In this document: positions 6,710 through 11,323 of the stretch, one piece after another
How positions within the stretch are numbered: position 1 is the stretch's first letter
How the letters are laid out: every line of letters starts with the position of its first letter
DNA from: an uncultured Mucispirillum sp.
GTDB lineage: Bacteria > Chrysiogenota > Deferribacteres > Deferribacterales > Mucispirillaceae
Assembly (NCBI GenBank): GCA_910586745.1
Contig: CAJUJZ010000073.1
Span: forward strand, 1 to 11,323
Direction of reading: 5' to 3'
Length of the DNA stretch: 11,323 bases
Notes under the pieces: generated by a model
Databases searched by the model: none
What the model was told of the DNA's origin: nothing
The model's input: the letters and a program-made list of their open reading frames with translations, nothing else
Translations under genes and position numbers: made by a program

Positions 6710-7838
6710 AGAAGCTGTTATGAGCAGGTGTGTTGAGCTTGCCCGTAATGCTAAAGGTTTTACATTAACTAACCCGTTAGTAGGGGCTGCTGTTATCAAA
6801 AATGGTGAAGCAGTTTATGGTATACATGAAAAATACGGCACTAATCATGCTGAAGTAAATGCAATAAAAAATTCAGGTGAAGATGTTGCAGGCTGCGAGC
6901 TTTTTGTTACATTAGAGCCATGCTCTACCTATGGTAAAACACCGCCTTGTGTTGAGAAAATTATCTCATCAGGCATTAAAAAAGTTTATATAGGTGTGCT
7001 TGATGTTAATTCTAAGCACAGAGGGCAGGGCGTAAATATTCTTAAAAATGCAGGAATAGAAGTAGAATATGGTATTTTGGCAAAAGAATGCGGCTTATTA
7101 ATAGAAGATTTTATTAAATATCAGACAGTAAAACTGCCTTATGTAACATTAAAAACAGCAAGCAGTATAGATGGCAGAATTGCATGTAAAACAGGCCATT
7201 CTAAATGGATAACAGGTGAAGATGCAAGAGAGCTTGTTCATAAAATGCGTGGTTCATATGATGTAGTTTTAACAGGTATTGGAACAGTGGAAGCTGATAA
7301 TCCATTAATGACAGATAGAAGAAAAGATGCTAAAAGACAACCAGTCAGGGCAGTGCTTGACAGCAGTTTAAAAATAGATATTAATGCAAATATAATAAAC
7401 AGTACAGGAGATGGTCCAGTAATTATTTATACTTCAGAAAATGCTGACAGAAGTAAAATTATACAGCTTAATGATAAAAATATAAAAGTTATTAATATTC
7501 CTCATATTAATGGAATGCTTGATATAAAAGAAGTACTTCATTCTATATATGAATTAGGTTATATGAATGTATTTGTTGAAGCTGGCAGTAGAGTAAATGG
7601 ATCGTTTTTTGATAACAGACTTGTTGACAGGCTAGAAGCATTTATTGCTCCAAAAGTTATTGGAGGAAAAGATGCTATTTCATCAATAGGCGGTTTAGGT
7701 ATTAATAATATGAATGAAGCAGTAGTATTTAAAGATTATGCAGTGAATACATGTGGTAATGATATATTAATATCTGCAAGAATAAATGACTATGCAGCAC
7801 AGGCTGTTGAATTTACTAAAAATTATAATGTAGAATAA
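6699..7838 (+). CDS. ribD: Bifunctional riboflavin deaminase/reductase RibD
   Basis: RibD performs two consecutive steps of riboflavin synthesis: deamination of the pyrimidine ring, then NADPH-dependent reduction of the ribosyl side chain. From the ATG at 6699 it has 379 residues. The deaminase domain (about 1-145) has zinc ligands H50, C75 and C84 and catalytic E52 (HAEVNAI; EPCSTYGKTPPC), and D102 and N104 in the substrate segment. The family usually has His two residues after the first zinc Cys, whereas here it is T77. The reductase domain (about 146-379) shows PYVTLKTASSIDGRIA and KWITGEDAR, GIGTVEADNPLMTDR and a VEAGSRVNGSFF segment. The open frame reaches back to a TTG at 6678; ATG 6699 is preferred because AGGAAAG (6683-6689) precedes it and the N-terminus then fits the family. 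It overlaps plsY by 11 bases. Confidence 0.95.
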   Translation: MLNKEAVMSRCVELARNAKGFTLTNPLVGAAVIKNGEAVYGIHEKYGTNHAEVNAIKNSGEDVAGCELFVTLEPCSTYGKTPPCVEKIISSGIKKVYIGVLDVNSKHRGQGVNILKNAGIEVEYGILAKECGLLIEDFIKYQTVKLPYVTLKTASSIDGRIACKTGHSKWITGEDARELVHKMRGSYDVVLTGIGTVEADNPLMTDRRKDAKRQPVRAVLDSSLKIDINANIINSTGDGPVIIYTSENADRSKIIQLNDKNIKVINIPHINGMLDIKEVLHSIYELGYMNVFVEAGSRVNGSFFDNRLVDRLEAFIAPKVIGGKDAISSIGGLGINNMNEAVVFKDYAVNTCGNDILISARINDYAAQAVEFTKNYNVE

Positions 7839-7839
7839 T

Positions 7840-8475
7840 ATGTTTACTGGAATAATAGAAGAACTTGGAAAAATCAGTGCCTTAACAAAAGGCGATAAAA
7901 GTTTGAAATTAAAAGTAGAGTGTAATAAAGTAACTGAAGGTCTGCTTTTAGGTGATTCTGTTGCTGTAAATGGTGTATGCTTAACTGCTGTGAATTTTGG
8001 AAACAGTTTTTTTGAAGCAGATGTTAGTTATGAAACTATTGCAAAAACATCACTTAATAATATTAAAATTGGCAGTATTGTTAATTTAGAAAGAGCATTA
8101 ACTTTATCATCAAGGCTTGGAGGTCATATTGTTCAAGGTCATGTTGATGGAACAGGTAAAATTTTAAATATTACTAAATATGGAGATTCTTATAAATTAT
8201 TTATCAGCTGTCCTGATTACCTTGATAAATATATTGTATCAAAATGCTCTATTGCAATAGATGGTATCAGCTTAACAGTTGCTGATGTTAAAAATAAAAG
8301 TTTTGAAATAGCAGTAATTCCTCATACTTATGAAAATACAAACTTAAAATATAAAAAAAATGGCGATACAGTGAATTTGGAATCAGATATTATTTCCAGA
8401 TATGTGGAAAAAATGGTTTATTCTGAAGAAAAAGATGATAAATTAAAATCATTAATATTAGGTTTTAAAAGGTAG
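7840..8475 (+). CDS. ribE: Riboflavin synthase alpha chain
   Basis: This enzyme dismutates two molecules of 6,7-dimethyl-8-ribityllumazine into riboflavin and the pyrimidine precursor. Its 211 residues form the two homologous beta-barrel halves expected: the first opens with MFTGIIEELGKI at 1-12 and carries DSVAVNGVCLTAV at 39-51; the second opens with GGHIVQGHVDGTGKI at 94-108 and carries CSIAIDGISLTVADV at 136-150. NLESDIISRYVEKM near the end is also typical. The ATG lies one base after the ribD stop, and no Shine-Dalgarno sequence is visible, so it probably depends on ribosomes finishing ribD. Symbol use varies: this is ribE in Bacillus usage and ribC in E. coli. Confidence 0.96.
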   Translation: MFTGIIEELGKISALTKGDKSLKLKVECNKVTEGLLLGDSVAVNGVCLTAVNFGNSFFEADVSYETIAKTSLNNIKIGSIVNLERALTLSSRLGGHIVQGHVDGTGKILNITKYGDSYKLFISCPDYLDKYIVSKCSIAIDGISLTVADVKNKSFEIAVIPHTYENTNLKYKKNGDTVNLESDIISRYVEKMVYSEEKDDKLKSLILGFKR

Positions 8476-8481
8476 TTACAA

Positions 8482-9690
8482 ATGGATATGAGTGTTCGTG
8501 CCAGCGTTGAAGAAGCATTAAATATAATAAAATCTGGCTGTATGCTGATTTTAACTGATGATGAATCTCGTGAAAATGAAGGCGATTTAGTATTTGCTGC
8601 TGATTTTGTTACACCTGAAAAAGTCAATTTTATGGCCACATACGGCAGAGGGCTTATATGTGTTGCATTAAACGGTGATAGATGTGATGCTCTTGGCTTA
8701 GAGCAAATGTCACAAAATAATGCGTGCAGGTTTGGTACTGCTTTTACAGTATCAGTTGAAGCAAAACAGGGTGTTACAACTGGTATATCAGCTTTTGACA
8801 GAGCAAAAACTATCAAAGTGCTTGCAGACCCACTTTCTAAAAAGAATGATTTAATAAGGCCAGGTCACATCTTTCCATTAAGAGCAAGAGAAGGCGGTGT
8901 ATTAGTTCGTCCAGGGCAGACAGAAGGTTCTGTTGATTTAGCACGCCTTGCAGGTTTAAATCATGCTGGAGTAATCTGTGAAATAATGAATGAAGATGGC
9001 ACTATGGCAAGAATGAATGATTTAGAAAAATTTGCTCATACTCATTCATTAAAAATATTAACTATTGAAGATTTAATAGAATACAGAAAAATAAATGATA
9101 ATTTAATAGAAAAAGTTTCATCAGCTATTCTTCCTACAGAATTTGGAACATTTAGAATAGAGGGATATCAAAATAAAGCAGATGGCAAAGAAGCTGTCGC
9201 ATTAATAAAAGGCGATATAAAAGTGGGTAATCCACCACTTGTAAGAGTTCATTCTCAGTGTTTAACAGGTGACGGATTTGCTTCTTTAAGATGCGACTGC
9301 GGCAATCAGCTGCATGCTGCTATGCAGATGATAGAGCAGGAAGGCAGAGGCGTTATTTTATATATGTTTCAGGAAGGCAGAGGCATAGGACTTTTAAATA
9401 AAATTAAAGCTTATAAACTGCAGGATGAAGGCTATGATACTGTAGAAGCTAATATTAAACTTGGCTTTTTAGATGATGAAAGAGATTATTCTTTTGGTGC
9501 TCAGCTTTTAAGAAAACTGGGTGTAAGTAAAATGCGTTTTATGTCTAACAATCCAAGAAAATTTTCAGGTCTTGAAAAATATGGTATTGAAATTGTGGAA
9601 AGAGTACCAATTCAATGCGGTATAGGCGGTGAAAATATGAAATACATGCAGACTAAAAAACAAAAATTAGGTCATATTTTAGATATATAA
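8482..9690 (+). CDS. ribBA: Fused DHBP synthase / GTP cyclohydrolase II RibBA
   Basis: This fusion supplies both riboflavin precursors. The N-terminal half (about 1-202) makes 3,4-dihydroxy-2-butanone 4-phosphate from ribulose 5-phosphate; the C-terminal half (about 205-402) opens GTP. The first half has DESRENEGDLVFA at 27-39, RPGHIFPLRAREGG at 126-139 and RPGQTEGSVDLARLAGL at 143-159. Q146 sits where the usual motif RAGHTE has a metal-binding His. The second half has zinc ligands C260, C271 and C273 (LTGDGFASLRCDCG), QEGRGIGL at 297-304 and SNNPRKFSGLEKYG at 355-368. It ends in TKKQKLGHIL, as in full-length family members, so neither half is truncated. AAAGG at 8468-8472 is nine bases before the ATG, and ribE ends six bases upstream. 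Confidence 0.96.
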   Translation: MDMSVRASVEEALNIIKSGCMLILTDDESRENEGDLVFAADFVTPEKVNFMATYGRGLICVALNGDRCDALGLEQMSQNNACRFGTAFTVSVEAKQGVTTGISAFDRAKTIKVLADPLSKKNDLIRPGHIFPLRAREGGVLVRPGQTEGSVDLARLAGLNHAGVICEIMNEDGTMARMNDLEKFAHTHSLKILTIEDLIEYRKINDNLIEKVSSAILPTEFGTFRIEGYQNKADGKEAVALIKGDIKVGNPPLVRVHSQCLTGDGFASLRCDCGNQLHAAMQMIEQEGRGVILYMFQEGRGIGLLNKIKAYKLQDEGYDTVEANIKLGFLDDERDYSFGAQLLRKLGVSKMRFMSNNPRKFSGLEKYGIEIVERVPIQCGIGGENMKYMQTKKQKLGHILDI

Positions 9691-9710
9691 AAAAATATTG
9701 AGAGGACAAA

Positions 9711-10172
9711 ATGAAAGTGTTTGAAGGAAATTTTGACGGAAAAGGGTTAAAAATAGCAATAGTTGCTTCAAGATTTAATGAATTTATTACTAAAGAATTA
9801 ATTAGTGGTGCAGAAGATACATTACTTCGTCATAATGTTAATACTGATGATATAGATTTATACAGAGTTCCAGGAGCTTTTGAAATACCATCAGCATGTA
9901 ATAAGATTGCAAAAAGTGGTAAATACAATGCAGTTATTACATTGGGTGCGGTAATAAGAGGCTCTACTCCACATTTTGATTATGTGGCAGCAGAAGTTTC
10001 AAAAGGTGTTGCTTCTGTATCTATGCAGTATAATATTCCTGTAATTTTTGGTGTGTTAACTACAGATACTATTGAACAGGCTGTTGAAAGAGCTGGTACA
10101 AAAGCAGGTAATAAAGGCAGTGATGCTGCTATGGCTGCATTAGAAATGATAAACCTCTATAAAGGTATGTAA
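9711..10172 (+). CDS. ribH: 6,7-dimethyl-8-ribityllumazine synthase RibH
   Basis: RibH condenses the RibD-derived pyrimidine with dihydroxybutanone phosphate from RibBA to give the lumazine that riboflavin synthase uses. In many bacteria it forms pentamers or 60-subunit shells. The 153 residues match the family. Active-site features are in order: SRFNEFIT at 20-27, VPGAFEIP at 53-60, GAVIRGSTPHFDYVA at 79-93 with the conserved H88, and a C-terminal GTKAGNKGSDAAMAALEM helix region. GAGAGGA ahead of the ATG is a good ribosome binding site. A 20-base gap separates it from ribBA, and it shares one base with nusB (TAATG). Confidence 0.98.
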   Translation: MKVFEGNFDGKGLKIAIVASRFNEFITKELISGAEDTLLRHNVNTDDIDLYRVPGAFEIPSACNKIAKSGKYNAVITLGAVIRGSTPHFDYVAAEVSKGVASVSMQYNIPVIFGVLTTDTIEQAVERAGTKAGNKGSDAAMAALEMINLYKGM

Positions 10173-10606
10173 TGAAAAGAAAAAGAACACAAGGGCGTGA
10201 TTACGCTATACAAATGCTTTACAGTGCTGCTTTAGCGGATAACACTATTGATGAAACAAAATCATCTTTCAGGCTTGAATATGCGGATGAAAATGAAGAT
10301 GTATTAGACTTTGCAGATAAGCTTTTTGAAGCTGCATATAAAAATAAAGAAAAAGATGAAGCAATAATATCAGAGCTTATAAATAAAAACTGGACTATTG
10401 ATAGAATTGGTGCAATAGAAAGATGTATTTTAAGGCTTGGTATATCAGAGCTTTTTGAAGGTGATGCTCCATACTATGCAGTTATTGATGATTATGTTAC
10501 TTTAGCAAAAAATTATGGAGATGAAAAATCTGCATCTTTTGTAAACGGTATTTTGGAAAATGTAAAAAATAAATTTTCCATAGAGTTGGATAATGGAAGA
10601 AAATAA
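10172..10606 (+). CDS. nusB: Transcription antitermination factor NusB
   Basis: NusB binds boxA RNA with NusE (ribosomal protein S10) and helps RNA polymerase complete rRNA operons. At 144 residues it is an all-helical protein of normal size. The basic opening RKRTQGRDYAIQMLYSA (residues 3-19) corresponds to the RNA-binding start of the family, which usually reads RxxARExAxQxLY; Gly replaces Ala ahead of Arg here. The second half has WTIDRIGAIERCILRLGISEL, AVIDDYVTLAKNYGDEKSASFVNGIL, both family signatures. AAAGG at 10161-10165 lies six bases before the ATG. A nusB next to ribH is a widely conserved neighbourhood, perhaps linking growth-related transcription and cofactor supply. Confidence 0.97.
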   Translation: MKRKRTQGRDYAIQMLYSAALADNTIDETKSSFRLEYADENEDVLDFADKLFEAAYKNKEKDEAIISELINKNWTIDRIGAIERCILRLGISELFEGDAPYYAVIDDYVTLAKNYGDEKSASFVNGILENVKNKFSIELDNGRK

Positions 10607-10985
10607 AGAAAAACTTATTATTGATTTTGGTCAGGTAGAATACAGCCCTGCAATCATTGATTATGATTTTATTAATAACCGTCCACGAGGCGGCTCCAGC
10701 AGGATAGATTTCTTTTCACATGGTGCTGTATCATCTTCTTTGGAAGGTTTAGAATTTGATACAAAAATATATCTTAAAAAAGACAATATATTTTTTGAAA
10801 AAGGTATATTTTTATTAGACTTTCAGGAAGTGCAGAAAAACCCACATATTTTTTTAGATATGGTTAATAATTTAAAACTTGAAAGAATATACCTTGAAAA
10901 CTCAATACATTTTAATATAGAGTCTATTGCCGCTAAACTTGAAAATGTTGATGTAATATTAATGAATTTTGGGTGTATAGAATAG
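10593..10985 (+). CDS. Hypothetical protein, 130 residues, no family recognised
   Basis: I do not recognise this protein. It is acidic, lacks a signal peptide or membrane helix, and looks like a mixed alpha/beta cytosolic protein. A short charged start leads to alternating hydrophobic strands (LIIDFG at 8-13, GIFLLDF at 71-77, VDVILMNFG at 119-127). RPRGGSSRIDFFSHG at 30-44 is a conspicuous glycine-, serine- and arginine-containing loop. A single Cys sits near the C-terminus (C128). The ATG lies within the nusB end (14-base overlap) and has only a weak GGA-type ribosome binding site, so translation is likely coupled to nusB. Base and codon use match the neighbours, and it is followed directly by another gene, so it is very probably real. 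Its function is unknown. Confidence 0.8.
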   Translation: MEENKEKLIIDFGQVEYSPAIIDYDFINNRPRGGSSRIDFFSHGAVSSSLEGLEFDTKIYLKKDNIFFEKGIFLLDFQEVQKNPHIFLDMVNNLKLERIYLENSIHFNIESIAAKLENVDVILMNFGCIE

Positions 10986-11263
10986 TGGATAATGAATTTT
11001 ATACAATAAGAATAAGATTTTCCTGTAACAAAGATGATATTATTATTGTAAATTCTATATTAGATTCTTACGGCGGTTTAGGTCTTATACGCACTATTGA
11101 TAAAGAAGCCTGCAATTGTGCTGTATTTACAACAAACTCTATATATAAAACTACATTAGAAGTAATGCAGGCATTGCAGCAGGAAGGTTTATCAATTACT
11201 GATATTATAGTTGATAAATCTGAGAATGTAGATGAATTTGCACTGCAGGACAGGGAGATATAA
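10985..11263 (+). CDS. DUF4911-like small protein
   Basis: This small protein has a strand-helix-strand pattern and the segment NSILDSYGGLGLIRTIDKEA, which resembles the EGYxGLAxVxTxD core I associate with DUF4911. That family has no known function and is best known from deltaproteobacteria and relatives. Helix-forming TTLEVMQALQQEGL follows, and an acidic tail ends the protein. No ATG is available at the start. GTG at 10985 shares one base with the stop of the upstream gene (TAGTG) and gives 92 residues; GTG at 10973 is the alternative, giving 96 residues and a 13-base overlap. Neither has a clear Shine-Dalgarno sequence, so coupled translation is likely. The family call is from memory and moderate. 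Confidence 0.7.
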   Translation: MDNEFYTIRIRFSCNKDDIIIVNSILDSYGGLGLIRTIDKEACNCAVFTTNSIYKTTLEVMQALQQEGLSITDIIVDKSENVDEFALQDREI

Positions 11264-11323
11264 ATGGATTTAGGAATTACAAAAAAATATATGATTTTTA
11301 ATCTTGTTACAAATACTACAAAA
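11264..11323 (+). CDS. Start of a further gene, cut by the window edge
   Basis: An ATG directly follows the previous stop codon (TAAATG), with AGGGAG at 11252-11257 six bases upstream. Twenty codons are open to the window edge, beginning MDLGITKKYM. The spacing and ribosome binding site make a real start likely. The visible residues are too few to assign a family. Confidence 0.7.
   Translation, partial: MDLGITKKYMIFNLVTNTTK

Noticed and set aside
8418..8816. Minus-strand open frame of 132 codons across the ribE-ribBA junction
   Set aside because: It lies opposite conserved RibE and RibBA motifs, has a low-complexity Ser/Ala-rich translation and no recognisable domain.
11264..11323. Short-chain dehydrogenase N-terminus (MDLGI start followed by a LVTNTTK stretch)
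   Set aside because: The resemblance is loose: the Gly expected after VT is Asn, and the rest of the glycine motif lies outside the window.

Overview
The window is a compact, very AT-rich (roughly 30% GC by eye) stretch of bacterial chromosome with every gene on the + strand. It holds housekeeping genes only: no mobile element, CRISPR array, tRNA, rRNA or phage-like gene was seen. The MutL carries the endonuclease motif found in bacteria that lack MutH. The RibD, RibE, RibBA, RibH and NusB run, an FtsB-like protein and a small DUF4911-like protein also fit a low-GC, non-proteobacterial or deltaproteobacteria-like Gram-negative. My best guess is the Deferribacterota (for example a Mucispirillum-like gut bacterium), but this rests on general impression and not on a search.

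Layout. Positions 1-141 hold a strong rho-independent terminator for a gene left of the window, then a good sigma-70-type promoter and ribosome binding site for mutL. The first transcription unit is mutL, miaA, an ftsB-like gene and xseA (142-4899), joined by ATGA overlaps or an 11-base gap. Positions 4900-5022 form the only sizeable internal gap; it has weak promoter candidates, including a tandem 9-base repeat, and a strong Shine-Dalgarno site for greA. From greA to the right edge the genes are almost end to end: greA, pgsA, plsY, ribD, ribE, ribBA, ribH, nusB, an unknown 130-residue protein, a DUF4911-like protein and the start of another gene.

How the genes work together. MutL and XseA serve DNA repair, and MiaA modifies tRNA. 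The FtsB-like protein belongs to the division machinery. GreA and NusB act on RNA polymerase during elongation, pausing and antitermination. PgsA and PlsY make phospholipids. RibD, RibE, RibBA and RibH together supply every dedicated enzyme from GTP and ribulose 5-phosphate to riboflavin, apart from the separate phosphatase step. No FMN riboswitch is present ahead of the rib genes, because ribD overlaps plsY.

The most noteworthy details are a Gln where the metal-binding His of DHBP synthase is expected in RibBA, and an enlarged XseA whose C-terminal helical region shows a regular 67-residue spacing of NP motifs with no xseB next to it. The unrecognised 130-residue protein after nusB is also worth checking. 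I did not find a convincing new biological system here.
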